Shown here in pieces: positions 1-7,536 of a stretch of DNA of 13,033 bases. The DNA comes from DAIUFH01 sp036844705. Its GTDB lineage: Bacteria > Bacillota > Clostridia > Tissierellales > Tissierellaceae. Under the pieces are notes generated by a model. The model made no database searches, was not told the DNA's origin, and saw only the letters and a list, made by a program, of their open reading frames with translations. Where the stretch lies: assembly GCA_036844705.1 (NCBI GenBank), contig DAIUFH010000062.1, positions 1 to 13,033 on the forward strand. Direction: 5' to 3'. How positions within the stretch are numbered: position 1 is the first letter of the stretch; every line of letters starts with the position of its first letter. Position numbers and translations under genes: made by a program.

Positions 1-50
1 AATTATGCGTTGTTAAGTATATTTCAATAATTTACGATGAATAATTCAGG

Positions 51-79
51 TTTAAGTATCGTTGACGAGATGATATGAT
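51..79 (+). promoter_or_regulatory. Candidate promoter of the sigma/anti-sigma operon
   Basis: An extended -10 element TGATATGAT lies at 71-79 (TATGAT differs from TATAAT at one base), 17 bp after a poor -35 TTTAAG at 51-56. An alternative is TTGACG at 62-67 with TTAAAT at 84-89 (16-bp spacer). I see no clear ECF-type (AAC...CGT) autoregulatory promoter. Nothing else recognisable lies in positions 1-127. Confidence 0.35.
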
Positions 80-145
80 TATTTTAAATAAATATGTCAC
101 CAAATAGGATCTTCTTTTGTGTTATAAGTGAAAGGAGTTGATGGG

Positions 146-637
146 ATGTTGCATCAATCAGTTCGGCCGACTGAAAAAGATATTGAGAAAGTTGTTGATG
201 AATATGGCAATATGCTATTTAAAATATGTCTTGTAATTTTAGGTAATGCTTATGATGCAGAGGATGCTGTACAGGAAACTGTTATAAAATATCTGACTAA
301 GTCCCCAACTTTTCATGATTCAGAACATGAAAAAGCATGGTTGATTACTGTCGCTACTAATTGTTGTAAGAACATGAGAAAGTTCAATTTCAAACGGTCA
401 CATATCGATATCAGCGATTTGCAGCTATATAGCAAGGATAAGGAAAGCTATGGTTTGCTTGAGATTCTCATGAAACTGCCAGATAAGTACAAGTCAGTTT
501 TATTGCTTTATTATGTGGAGGGATATAAGGTAGATGAAGTAGCAGCTATGCTTAAGATTTCTGTATCAGCAGTAAAAAAACGGCTGCAGCGTGGGAGAGA
601 GCTTATTCGTGAAAGATATGGAAAGGAGAATGTATGA
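146..637 (+). CDS. RNA polymerase sigma factor, sigma-70 family (ECF-like)
   Basis: This is a two-domain alternative sigma factor of 163 aa, the usual ECF size. The sigma2 domain covers about residues 14-80: DAEDAVQETVIKYL (37-50) matches region 2.2, which contacts core polymerase, and EKAWLITVATNCCKNMRK (62-79) matches region 2.3/2.4, which melts and reads the -10 element. Sigma4 covers about residues 103-157: LPDKYKSVLLLYYVEGY then a helix-turn-helix AAMLKISVSAVKKRLQRGR, expected to bind the -35 box. An in-frame GTG at 128 exists, but AAAGGAG at 131-137 sits 8 nt before ATG 146, so 146 is the better start. The TGA stop overlaps the ATG of the next gene by 4 nt (ATGA), implying coupled translation and a sigma/anti-sigma pair. 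Target promoters and the inducing signal are unknown. Confidence 0.88.
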   Translation: MLHQSVRPTEKDIEKVVDEYGNMLFKICLVILGNAYDAEDAVQETVIKYLTKSPTFHDSEHEKAWLITVATNCCKNMRKFNFKRSHIDISDLQLYSKDKESYGLLEILMKLPDKYKSVLLLYYVEGYKVDEVAAMLKISVSAVKKRLQRGRELIRERYGKENV

Positions 638-1380
638 TGGATTTTGATAAGATTAGAAGAGCTGTTAATTCTATTGAAATGTCTACTACGATGAAAAATC
701 GAATTATAGAAAATTCTATTAAAGCAAGAAAAGAAAAAGCTGTACATTTAAGTTTAAAAAGAAAAATTTCTGTAGCATGTGTATTTACTATACTATTATC
801 AATAATCGTAGGTATACCAATTGTTAACAAAAATGGAGGATTGCATGCTGCAAATTTTGTGATTACAGCTTATGCAGCTGGTGGTGATGGAATTTCGCAC
901 AATCTATCATCAGAAAAAGCCATTTTTGAATTATCGTCTGAAGATAGGATAGGTACCATCGGTAGTGTAAGTGGTGATGGATCTAATTTGATTTTTACAA
1001 ATGTAATGCTAAATATCACTGGAGAGAATATTGAATCGATAACCTATAATATAAACAAAGGCAAGTTTGTAGAGGATGTAACTTTTACTGAAAAGGAAAA
1101 TAATAGAGAATGGTTACTATTAGAAAAGATATATATTATTTATAGCGAACCGGGTTCAGAAATTTTTAAAGGTATAAAAGAAATTGGAGATACCTATACG
1201 GTTATGTACAAAGATCAAGGTAAATATGAATATGCAATTGCTATTCCTCATGATGGTAATTACATAATAGCTGATGATATTATAATAAGTGTAAATGTAA
1301 AATATAGTGATGGAAATATAGAAAAACAAGATATTGCCGTATCTCAAGAATCCGATTCTATTTCATTGAAACTTAAATAA
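634..1380 (+). CDS. Single-pass membrane protein, probable anti-sigma factor
   Basis: This 248-aa protein has a short basic cytoplasmic N-terminus (about 1-44), one transmembrane helix (about 45-64, SVACVFTILLSIIVGIPIV) and a roughly 180-residue extracytoplasmic part rich in beta-prone, acidic sequence. That topology and the 4-nt overlap with the sigma gene fit a membrane anti-sigma factor that holds the sigma factor until an envelope signal arrives. No Cys/His zinc-binding anti-sigma motif (HxxxCxxC) is visible in the N-terminus, so the role rests on context and topology. After the helix comes NFVITAYAA, a type of sequence I associate with clostridial proteins encoded next to sigma factors. 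ATG 637 may be the true start, because AAAGGAG (622-628) is 8 nt from 637 but only 5 nt from 634. The gene ends at a strong terminator. Confidence 0.7.
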   Translation: MMDFDKIRRAVNSIEMSTTMKNRIIENSIKARKEKAVHLSLKRKISVACVFTILLSIIVGIPIVNKNGGLHAANFVITAYAAGGDGISHNLSSEKAIFELSSEDRIGTIGSVSGDGSNLIFTNVMLNITGENIESITYNINKGKFVEDVTFTEKENNREWLLLEKIYIIYSEPGSEIFKGIKEIGDTYTVMYKDQGKYEYAIAIPHDGNYIIADDIIISVNVKYSDGNIEKQDIAVSQESDSISLKLK

Positions 1381-1422
1381 ATTAACTATGGTAGATAAGC
1401 CACAACTAACTTATACCTAGTA

Positions 1423-1454
1423 GAAAAACGCCTAAAAACTTTTAGGCGTTTTTC
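1423..1454. terminator. Bidirectional intrinsic terminator
   Basis: A perfect 14-bp inverted repeat, GAAAAACGCCTAAA (1423-1436) and TTTAGGCGTTTTTC (1441-1454), has a 4-nt AACT loop. The A-rich 5' arm and T-rich 3' arm give a U-tract in both directions. It lies between the convergent anti-sigma gene and the Spo0E-like gene and can serve both. Confidence 0.9.
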
Positions 1455-1474
1455 CTTACTGCTCATTATTGTGT

Positions 1475-1645
1475 CTAAGTCTTCTCCGCTTTCTTCATTA
1501 GCGAAATCTTCATCTGTCGTACGATTAGTTTGTCCAATTCCTGGCTTAGTAAAACAATTTTGTCATAGCTTGAACGATAATCTGTTTTCATAAGCTCATT
1601 GATGACGTTTTGCTTTTCTTCGATCTGCCGTACTAAATTTACCAT
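1475..1645 (-). CDS. Spo0E-like aspartyl-phosphate phosphatase (56 aa)
   Basis: This is a small gene read directly from the minus strand: ATG at 1645, TAG at 1475, 56 aa. The protein starts MVNLVRQIEEKQNVINEL, and its centre YDKIVLLSQELDKLI carries the SQELD signature of the Spo0E/Rap-independent phosphatase family at residues 34-38. These two-helix proteins dephosphorylate Spo0A~P in Bacillus and related spore-formers, delaying sporulation; 50-90 aa is the normal size. The ribosome binding site AAGGGAGGTG (1660-1651) is almost perfectly complementary to 16S rRNA and ends 5 nt before the ATG, which strongly supports translation. A promoter is visible at 1717-1745. The gene converges on the sigma/anti-sigma operon and shares its terminator. 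Family assignment is by motif and size; the target response regulator is inferred. Confidence 0.85.
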   Translation of the reverse strand: MVNLVRQIEEKQNVINELMKTDYRSSYDKIVLLSQELDKLIVRQMKISLMKKAEKT

Positions 1646-1716
1646 GATATCACCTCCCTTCTACAATATTCGACGACTAAAATCCTCTTAATACCAGATT
1701 TTTTTCGTCTAGAAAT

Positions 1717-1745
1717 ATTGTATGGATATATGGTTCTTAATTCAA
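1717..1745 (-). promoter_or_regulatory. Promoter of the Spo0E-like gene
   Basis: On the minus strand, TTGAAT (1745-1740, 4/6 to TTGACA) is followed after exactly 17 bp by TACAAT (1722-1717, 5/6 to TATAAT). The transcript would start near 1710, about 65 nt before the ATG. Two near matches to a Spo0A box (TGNCGAA) lie at and downstream of the start: AGACGAA (1710-1704) and CGTCGAA (1675-1669), each with one mismatch. Confidence 0.5.
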
Positions 1746-1781
1746 CTAATTAAATTGAGAAGTTAAGCTAATCATGATTTC

Positions 1782-1800
1782 AAGGAATCTCGGGTTTTAT
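1782..1800. repeat. Possible solitary end of a dispersed repeat
   Basis: AAGGAATCTCGGGTTTTAT here nearly matches the reverse complement of the start of the repeat cluster at the right end of the window (12880-12897 read on the minus strand as AAGGATCTCGGGTTTTTTA), with a one-base gap. It may be a decayed single copy. The rest of 1646-1819 holds only the Spo0E-like promoter region and AT-rich spacer. Confidence 0.3.
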
Positions 1801-1819
1801 TCAAATCAATACCTCTGCA

Positions 1820-1848
1820 TTGCCATTTTGTTTAATATTGATTATAAT
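1820..1848 (+). promoter_or_regulatory. Promoter of the aldolase gene
   Basis: TTGCCA (1820-1825, 5/6 to TTGACA), a 17-bp spacer and a perfect TATAAT (1843-1848) form a strong housekeeping-type promoter. Transcription would begin near 1855 and leave a leader of about 58 nt. A second TATAAT at 1892-1897 lacks a -35 partner. Confidence 0.7.
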
Positions 1849-1913
1849 GTAGGTAATATATAGTTATAGTGATATAGAGCTTGAGATATACTATAATGAG
1901 GAGGTATAAATAA

Positions 1914-2846
1914 ATGGCTTTAGTTACATCTACAGAAATGTTTAAAAAGGCTTATGATGGTGGATATGCCATAGGTGCGTTTAATGTAAACAATATGGAG
2001 ATTATCCAGGGAATCATTGAAGCGGCTAAGGAAGAAAAATCAGCATTAATACTTCAAGTATCTGCTGGCGCAAGGAAATATGCAAGCCCTATTTATTTAA
2101 AGAAATTAGTAGAGGCTGCAGTAGAGGATAGCGGACTGGAAATAGTACTACATCTTGATCATGGTGAAGATTTTGATATTTGTAAGAAATGTGTTGATGA
2201 TGGATTTACATCAGTAATGATTGATGCTTCACATTATCCATTCGAGGAAAATATCAGACGTACTAAAGAAGCAGTAGAATATGCTCATGCCCATGGTGTT
2301 GTAGTAGAAGCTGAACTTGGAAAACTTGCTGGAGTAGAGGATGCAGTGAACGTAAAAGCAGAGGATGCAACTTACACAGACCCTGATCAGGCTGTTGAAT
2401 TTGTTGAAAGAACAGGAATCGACTCATTAGCCATAGCTATAGGAACTAGTCACGGTGCGTATAAATTTAAAGGTGAGCCTAGATTAGACTTTGAAAGACT
2501 AGATATAATAACTAATAAACTGCAAGGCTTCCCATTGGTATTACATGGTGCTTCTACAGTATTGCCTGAATTCGTTGCTTTATGTAATCAATATGGTGGA
2601 AATATCCCAGGGGCACAGGGAGTACCTGAGGAAATGCTAAGAAGAGCTACAAAATCAGGTGTTTGTAAAATAAATATAGATACGGATTTAAGACTTGCAA
2701 TGACAGCAGCGGTCAGAAGACATTTAGTAGAAAATCCATCGGATTTTGATCCTAGAAAATATTTGGGACCTGCAAGAGAAGCAATAAAAGGAATGGTACA
2801 ACATAAGATTAAAGATGTATTAGGTTCAAGTAATACTTCTCTTTAG
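1914..2846 (+). CDS. fba: Fructose-bisphosphate aldolase, class II
   Basis: This zinc enzyme cleaves fructose 1,6-bisphosphate to dihydroxyacetone phosphate and glyceraldehyde 3-phosphate (and the reverse) in cytoplasmic glycolysis and gluconeogenesis. The protein is 310 aa, the normal length for the short bacterial class IIA/B form. Visible signatures are LHLDHGED (79-86), with the catalytic Asp82 and zinc ligand His83; VEAELGKLAGVED (131-143), with Glu134; IGTSHGAYKF (177-186), with His180; VLHGAST (209-215), with His211; and the phosphate-binding NIDTDLR (254-260). The family usually shows HGSS/HGGS at the last histidine, so HGAS is a mild variant. Start ATG 1914 follows GAGGAGG (1898-1904) by 9 nt. 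The gene is monocistronic, between its own promoter and a strong terminator. A related tagatose-bisphosphate aldolase is less likely, because no tagatose or galactitol genes are nearby. Confidence 0.95.
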   Translation: MALVTSTEMFKKAYDGGYAIGAFNVNNMEIIQGIIEAAKEEKSALILQVSAGARKYASPIYLKKLVEAAVEDSGLEIVLHLDHGEDFDICKKCVDDGFTSVMIDASHYPFEENIRRTKEAVEYAHAHGVVVEAELGKLAGVEDAVNVKAEDATYTDPDQAVEFVERTGIDSLAIAIGTSHGAYKFKGEPRLDFERLDIITNKLQGFPLVLHGASTVLPEFVALCNQYGGNIPGAQGVPEEMLRRATKSGVCKINIDTDLRLAMTAAVRRHLVENPSDFDPRKYLGPAREAIKGMVQHKIKDVLGSSNTSL

Positions 2847-2891
2847 AAAATAAAAATCCATTGGGGACTGTCCCCAATGGATTTTTATTTT
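2847..2891. terminator. Bidirectional terminator, perfect 21-bp hairpin
   Basis: Arms 2847-2867 and 2871-2891 are exact reverse complements around a 3-nt loop. The core is TTGGGGACTGTCCCCAA, flanked by A-rich and T-rich arms, so it can terminate both the aldolase (plus) and psuG (minus, stop at 2956). The GGGGAC-N-GTCCCC core is unusual for a plain terminator (see findings). Confidence 0.9.
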
Positions 2892-2955
2892 CGGAGATTT
2901 TGTCATCCAAATAAATGGTGGATTTTCAGGTGGTTTCGATAGTTCTAATGATTTA

Positions 2956-3870
2956 TTATAACTTACATAGCTCACTAGCTATTTGAGATCCTAGCCTAAC
3001 GTTGTTGTAAACTAACTGAATATTAGCCTCAAGGCTTTTGCCAGCAGTGATTTTTTGAATCTTATCAAGTAAAAATGGAGTTATATCTTTTCCCTTTACG
3101 CCGAGATTATTTGCTTCAATTACAGCATCATCAATAGCTTTATTGATTACATCTTTATCCATTGAATATTTCTCTGGTATAGGATTAGCTATAAGCATTG
3201 CTCCTTTTAATCCTAAATCTGATTTAGACTTTAAAGCCTTGGCAATTTCTAATGGAGTATCCATTTTGTAATTTACTTTAAAGCCGCTTTCCCTAGTATA
3301 GAAAGCTGGTAGTTCTTCAGTCTGATATCCGATGACTGGCACACCCTTAGTTTCAAGATATTCAAGAGTAAGACCTAAATCCAATATAGATTTTGCACCT
3401 GCACATATAACTGTAACGTTTGTATTGGATAGTTCCTCTAAATCTGCCGAGATATCCATAGTAGTTTCTGCACCTCTATGAACTCCTCCAATTCCTCCGG
3501 TTGCAAATAGTTTTATTCCAGCCATATTAGCTATTATCATAGTTGCAGCAACAGTTGTAGCACCATCTTCACCCCTTGACACTAGTATAGGGATATCTCT
3601 TCTGCTTGCTTTAGTTACATCTAATCCTTTTTTTCCTAAATAATCTATTTCCTCATGGGAAATCCCTACACTTAATTTTCCACCAATAATAGCAATTGTA
3701 GCAGGAACAGCACCATTTTCTCTTACTATTTCTTCTACTTGTAATGCTGTTTCAACATTCTTCGGATAAGGCATTCCATGTGAAATTATAGTGGATTCTA
3801 ACGCAACTACTGGTTTATTTTCCTTCAAGGCTTGTTGAACTTCTAATGATATATTCAAATATTTTTTCAT
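2956..3870 (-). CDS. psuG: Pseudouridine-5'-phosphate glycosidase
   Basis: PsuG breaks the C-C glycosidic bond of pseudouridine 5'-phosphate to give uracil and ribose 5-phosphate, the second step of pseudouridine salvage. The protein is 304 aa, full length for the family. Signatures are ALESTIISHGMPYP (23-36), VTKASRRDIP (85-94), ATGGIGGVHRGA (123-134), ICAGAKSILD (155-164) and KDITPFLLDKI (261-271). From memory of the E. coli PsuG structure (numbering offset of 6), Glu25, Lys87, His131, Asp143, Lys160 (the Schiff-base lysine) and Asn283 are all in place, so the enzyme should be active. The gene starts 4 nt after the psuK stop, and its ribosome binding site GGAGG lies inside the last codons of psuK, implying coupled translation. 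The operon ends at the 2847-2891 hairpin. Confidence 0.95.
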   Translation of the reverse strand: MKKYLNISLEVQQALKENKPVVALESTIISHGMPYPKNVETALQVEEIVRENGAVPATIAIIGGKLSVGISHEEIDYLGKKGLDVTKASRRDIPILVSRGEDGATTVAATMIIANMAGIKLFATGGIGGVHRGAETTMDISADLEELSNTNVTVICAGAKSILDLGLTLEYLETKGVPVIGYQTEELPAFYTRESGFKVNYKMDTPLEIAKALKSKSDLGLKGAMLIANPIPEKYSMDKDVINKAIDDAVIEANNLGVKGKDITPFLLDKIQKITAGKSLEANIQLVYNNVRLGSQIASELCKL

Positions 3871-3874
3871 TTAA

Positions 3875-4801
3875 TTACCTCCATTTACTTTCAATTAATT
3901 TTAAAATATTTTCTTCTGACATATCTTCACTAACAGTTTTATATGATTTAACGCAGATATATGATGCTGACAGACCGGCTTTAGCACATCCTTCTACATC
4001 AAAATTCTTTAGATATGCCCATATAGTACCTGCTAAAAAGCTGTCTCCTGCTCCTGTGGTATTTATTATCTCATCTGTAATAGAAGGGAGGATGCCTTCA
4101 TTTTCGCCATCAGTATAATATACTCCATCAGCACCTAAAGAAATAAATAATCTTTTTACACCTTTATTAATTATGATATTTGCAGCTTGGGCTAAATCAT
4201 CTCCATCTTTGATAATAATATCTGATAATATTTCGGCTTCACGAATATTAGGCTTTAATGCATAAATATTGTATAGACAATTCTTGAGCTTCTCTGTTTT
4301 CTTTACAGACACTGTGTCCACAAATATAGGTACCTTTACATTAGAAACTAAGTATTCCAGTGTTTCTTTTGGGATATTGGTATCTAATATGCAAGCTTTG
4401 GAACTATTGATTACTTCAAGTCTTTTACCTAAGAATTCTGGAGTAAGATGTTTATATATGTCCATATCAGAAATAGCCAGCTGCATCTCTCCATGCTCAT
4501 CGTTTATACAAAGATATATAGATGTTCCTCCATTTGCTATTTTTTTAGAGAATTGGGTGCTAATATTTAGTTTCTTACAGCTTGACTCTATTTCTTTAGC
4601 ATAATGATCATCGCCAAAAACTGAAATAAATTCTACATTAACACCAATTCTACTCAAATTTTCAGCAATATTCCTTGCAACTCCACCCATTGAAGTAGTT
4701 ACTTTCCCAGGATTCGAGTCATTTGGATTCAATATGGAAGATGGTGTACCGCTTATATCTATATTTACACCACCTATTGCACAAACATAATCATTCATCA
4801 T
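3875..4801 (-). CDS. psuK: Pseudouridine kinase (PfkB/ribokinase family)
   Basis: PsuK phosphorylates pseudouridine to pseudouridine 5'-phosphate using ATP, feeding PsuG. The 308-aa protein has both PfkB signatures: GGVARNIAENLSRIG (39-53), near the substrate site, and INTTGAGDSFLAGTIWAY (246-263), with the GAGD anion hole and catalytic base Asp253. NPNDSNPGKV (26-35) and AISDMDIY (109-116) are typical of the pseudouridine kinase subgroup. Motifs alone cannot exclude another nucleoside or sugar kinase, but direct linkage to psuG makes pseudouridine the likely substrate. AGGAG (4811-4807) is 5 nt from ATG 4801 and 8 nt from a second ATG at 4798, so either may be used. No pseudouridine transporter gene lies in the operon. 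Confidence 0.92.
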   Translation of the reverse strand: MMNDYVCAIGGVNIDISGTPSSILNPNDSNPGKVTTSMGGVARNIAENLSRIGVNVEFISVFGDDHYAKEIESSCKKLNISTQFSKKIANGGTSIYLCINDEHGEMQLAISDMDIYKHLTPEFLGKRLEVINSSKACILDTNIPKETLEYLVSNVKVPIFVDTVSVKKTEKLKNCLYNIYALKPNIREAEILSDIIIKDGDDLAQAANIIINKGVKRLFISLGADGVYYTDGENEGILPSITDEIINTTGAGDSFLAGTIWAYLKNFDVEGCAKAGLSASYICVKSYKTVSEDMSEENILKLIESKWR

Positions 4802-4833
4802 AATTTCTCCTAATATTGTATATTCACCTTATT

Positions 4834-4842
4834 ATGATACCA
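4834..4842 (-). promoter_or_regulatory. Candidate promoter of psuKG
   Basis: An extended -10 element TGGTATCAT (minus strand, 4842-4834; TATCAT differs from TATAAT at one base) lies about 33 nt upstream of the psuK ATG. No good -35 box is found 16-18 bp upstream. It sits downstream of the codA terminator, so psuKG probably has its own transcript. Confidence 0.4.
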
Positions 4843-4882
4843 CAGATACAAATTTTCTAACATAACACTTCTTATAAATTTG

Positions 4883-4927
4883 AAAAATCCCCTTTTCCTA
4901 CATTTATTCAGCAGGAAAAGGGGATTT
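4883..4927 (-). terminator. Intrinsic terminator of codBA
   Basis: On the minus strand, AAATCCCCTTTTCCTGC-side arms pair: 4913-4927 with 4885-4899, 15 bp perfect, 13-nt loop. The U-run (TTTTT at 4887-4883) completes it. The stem begins one base past the codA stop codon and separates codBA from psuKG. Confidence 0.85.
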
Positions 4928-4928
4928 A

Positions 4929-6203
4929 CTATTTTTTAAAGGTGATATTCATTTCTTTATTGTCAATATTTATAGTAGTAATTGAAGGTTCCGTCTTTGC
5001 TAGTACTTTACCATCTCTTATGGAATATAGTATTGGAGTCTGTCTTCTTATGGCATCATATCCATTTTCAGCAGGAAGGATAATTAGATTAGCTCTTTTA
5101 CCCTCTTCGATTCCATATTCCTCTTGAATATTTAAGGTTCTTGCACTATTGCTGGTAATCAAATCTATAGATTCATTTATATCATCGTAGCCCATCATTT
5201 GACATATATGAAGACCCATATGAAGAACCTGCAGCATGTTTCCTGTACCTAATGGATACCATGGGTCAAATATATCATCGTGACCAAAGCAGACATTCAA
5301 ACCTGCTTCAAGAAGTTCCTTGACTCTGGTAATTCCTCTTCTCTTTGGATATGTGTCAAATCTTCCCTGCAGATGTATATTTACTAAAGGATTTGCTACG
5401 AAGTTTATATTTGATAGCTTTAATAATCTAAATAGCTTATAAGCATAAGCATTATTGTATGAATGCATAGCTGTAGTATGACTTGCAGTCACTTTGTCTC
5501 CCATGTTATTTTCATAGGCTAAAGCTGCAACTACTTCTATAAATCTTGATTGTTCATCATCGATTTCATCACAGTGTACATCTATCAATTTATTGTATTT
5601 CTTAGCCAATTCATAGGCTATTTCAATTGAACTAACACCGTATTCTCTAGTGAATTCGAAGTGAGGTATAGCTCCTACAACATCTGCCCCTAGCTTTAAA
5701 GCTTCATCCATTAATTCGTAGCTATTTGGATATGATAAGATACCCTCCTGAGGGAAAGCTACTATTTGAATAGTTATATAATCCTTCATCTCTTCCCTTA
5801 ATTCAATCATTGCCTTTAGAGCTGTCAATTCAGGGTCTGTAATATCTACATGAGTTCTTACATATTGAATTCCATTTGCAATTTGCCATGTCAGAGTTTT
5901 CTTTGCTCTTTTTTTGACATCTTCTTTAGAAAGCATCGGCTTTCTTTCAGACCAGCATTGAATTCCTTCAAATAGTGTACCGCTTATATTCCATCTTGGT
6001 TCACCGGCTGTCAATGTTGAATCAAGGTGGACATGTGGTTCGATAAAGGGTGGTAGTGCAAGTCCACCCTTACCATCTATAATTTCTTCATCATCTTTAG
6101 TTATTGATTTATCGATTTTAACTATTTTACTATTCTTAATCAATATATCATATAAACCTTCTTTGTTTCTCAAAATAACATTTTTAATTAGCAATATGTT
6201 CAC
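4929..6203 (-). CDS. codA: Cytosine deaminase (amidohydrolase superfamily)
   Basis: CodA hydrolyses cytosine to uracil and ammonia, a cytoplasmic pyrimidine salvage step. The 424-aa protein is collinear with E. coli CodA as I remember it, including PPFIEPHVHLDSTLTAGEP (51-69), IANGIQYVRTHVD (108-120), VAFPQEGILSYPN (148-160), HFEFTREYGV (181-190), DVHCDEIDDEQSRF (208-221), ASHTTAMHSYN (240-250) and CFGHDDIFDPWYPLGT (305-320). Metal ligands His57, His59, His210, His242 and Asp309 and catalytic Glu213 are present, with Gln152 at the substrate. The start is uncertain. GTG 6203 overlaps codB by 20 nt but has AAAAGG only 3 nt upstream. In-frame TTG 6194 (overlap 11 nt) has AGGTG at better spacing and gives MLLIKNVIL. 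Either way translation is coupled to codB. The gene ends next to a terminator. Confidence 0.97.
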   Translation of the reverse strand: MNILLIKNVILRNKEGLYDILIKNSKIVKIDKSITKDDEEIIDGKGGLALPPFIEPHVHLDSTLTAGEPRWNISGTLFEGIQCWSERKPMLSKEDVKKRAKKTLTWQIANGIQYVRTHVDITDPELTALKAMIELREEMKDYITIQIVAFPQEGILSYPNSYELMDEALKLGADVVGAIPHFEFTREYGVSSIEIAYELAKKYNKLIDVHCDEIDDEQSRFIEVVAALAYENNMGDKVTASHTTAMHSYNNAYAYKLFRLLKLSNINFVANPLVNIHLQGRFDTYPKRRGITRVKELLEAGLNVCFGHDDIFDPWYPLGTGNMLQVLHMGLHICQMMGYDDINESIDLITSNSARTLNIQEEYGIEEGKRANLIILPAENGYDAIRRQTPILYSIRDGKVLAKTEPSITTINIDNKEMNITFKK

Positions 6204-7461
6204 CTACCTTTTGTTTGTTTTTTTCTATAAATGCTTTTGGGTTAAATATTTTACTCATTATAACGAATACAAGCGCTGAGACGATTACTCCATTAATAGG
6301 AGGTATACCTGGAATAAATTTTGAAGCTATAACACCAATTATCCAGGCAAGTATTGCATTTATATTTACATTTTCAAAATTTTCCTTATCAAAGGTTTTG
6401 TATTTCTCTCTATTTACAAAGAAGAAGTCCGCTATAATGACTGCACCAATTGGCGGGATTATTGAGTTTAGCAAATTCAGCCAGCCTACAAAGTTGTTAT
6501 ATAAATATAAAGCTCCAATTGTACCTACTGCTCCATTGAATAGTACCAATTTATTCTTAGGAAGTTTAGTAATATTTGAAAAACCCAAGCCTGATGCATA
6601 TATTGCATTGTCATTAGTTGTCCAGATATTAAAGCCAAGAACTATTATAGCGGGTATTATCAGACCTTGTGCAAACATTACTTCTGATACATCTGCTTTC
6701 CCTACTACTGCAGCTCCAACTGCCCCAAATGTAAACATACTTGAGTTACCAATAAAAAAGGCTATCATAGTTGTTGATACTGCAATTTTTTTATTTTTTG
6801 CGAAGCGTATAAAATCTGGTGTAAGTGTTCCACCGCTTATAAATGAACCTACGCAAACACTGAGGGCTGCTCCTATGGACATTTGATTTACAGGGGCAAT
6901 TTGTGACAGTTGAGCTATTCCTCCTACAGAGCTTATAGCTTTGTGAACTGAAAGACTTCCTAGTATTGCAATTGAAGGTACTGCTATGATGCTTAGAATT
7001 GTTAAGGTTTTAATTCCAAAATAAGCCGAACTAGTCATAAGTATACCTGTAATTCCAATCAATAAATATAGATTAATACCTGTTATCTTTTGAACAGGAA
7101 GGGCAAACATGGCTACTCCTACACCGAACCAGCCAATTTGTGTAATTGAAAGAATAAAGGATGCTAAATATGAGCCTTTTTCACCAAAGGAATATCTAGC
7201 TAACATATGTGTTGATAGGGATGTACTTGAGCTGATATATGCTAATAAACTGCAGTACACTCCTAGTATCAAGTTACCAACTAATACTGTTATTATAAAA
7301 TCTTTAAAATTTAAAGATGCTCCAAGAGTTCCACCTGCTAGCATACTTGCTGAGAAGAATGTGAACCCTAGCATAACGACAAACATGGACCAAAAGCCTC
7401 GCTTGCTTTCTGCTGGTACTGCCTGCAATGAAAAATCGTGATCTTGTTGATTGTTTGACAT
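6184..7461 (-). CDS. codB: Cytosine permease (NCS1 family)
   Basis: CodB imports cytosine by cation symport across the cytoplasmic membrane. The 425-aa protein has about 12 hydrophobic segments and matches E. coli CodB along its length: MLGFTFFSASMLAGGTLG (30-47), ARYSFGEKGSY (88-98), QIGWFGVGVAMFALP (108-122), VGSFISGGTLTPDFIRFA (204-221), LGFNIWTTNDNAIYASGLGF (275-294) and YNNFVGWL. The NCS1 WTTND/N region and the polar residues of TM1 that bind substrate and cation are intact. ATG 7461 is preceded by AAGGAGG (minus, 7474-7468) at 6-nt spacing. The gene is first in the operon and overlaps codA. Expression should be controlled by the PyrR-type leader at 7504-7593, so uptake should fall when UMP is plentiful. 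Confidence 0.96.
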   Translation of the reverse strand: MSNNQQDHDFSLQAVPAESKRGFWSMFVVMLGFTFFSASMLAGGTLGASLNFKDFIITVLVGNLILGVYCSLLAYISSSTSLSTHMLARYSFGEKGSYLASFILSITQIGWFGVGVAMFALPVQKITGINLYLLIGITGILMTSSAYFGIKTLTILSIIAVPSIAILGSLSVHKAISSVGGIAQLSQIAPVNQMSIGAALSVCVGSFISGGTLTPDFIRFAKNKKIAVSTTMIAFFIGNSSMFTFGAVGAAVVGKADVSEVMFAQGLIIPAIIVLGFNIWTTNDNAIYASGLGFSNITKLPKNKLVLFNGAVGTIGALYLYNNFVGWLNLLNSIIPPIGAVIIADFFFVNREKYKTFDKENFENVNINAILAWIIGVIASKFIPGIPPINGVIVSALVFVIMSKIFNPKAFIEKNKQKVGEHIAN

Positions 7462-7503
7462 AAATATCCTCCTTAATTTTCATTTACCAGTACCTTGTGT
7501 ATC

Positions 7504-7536
7504 AAAAAACTCCCTATCATAAAATTGACAGGGAGT
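7504..7536 (-). terminator. Regulated terminator in the codBA leader
   Basis: On the minus strand, ACTCCCTGTCA (7536-7526) pairs with TGATAGGGAGT (7519-7509): 11 bp including one G-U pair, with a 6-nt ATTTTA loop and then TTTTTT (7509-7504). It lies between the codB promoter and the codB start, so it must be conditional. Its 5' arm can pair instead with an upstream segment (next entry). Confidence 0.88.

Noticed and set aside
128..145. GTG start of the sigma gene six codons earlier
   Set aside because: The ribosome binding site AAAGGAG lies inside this extension and is ideally spaced for ATG 146.
3846..4604. Plus-strand open frames of 90 and 111 codons
   Set aside because: Both are antisense to psuK (one also overlaps the start of psuG), have no ribosome binding site and show no recognisable protein features.
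6215..6886. 223-codon open frame on the plus strand
   Set aside because: It lies wholly opposite codB, has no ribosome binding site and a hydrophobic/Pro-rich composition explained by the complementary strand of a membrane protein gene.
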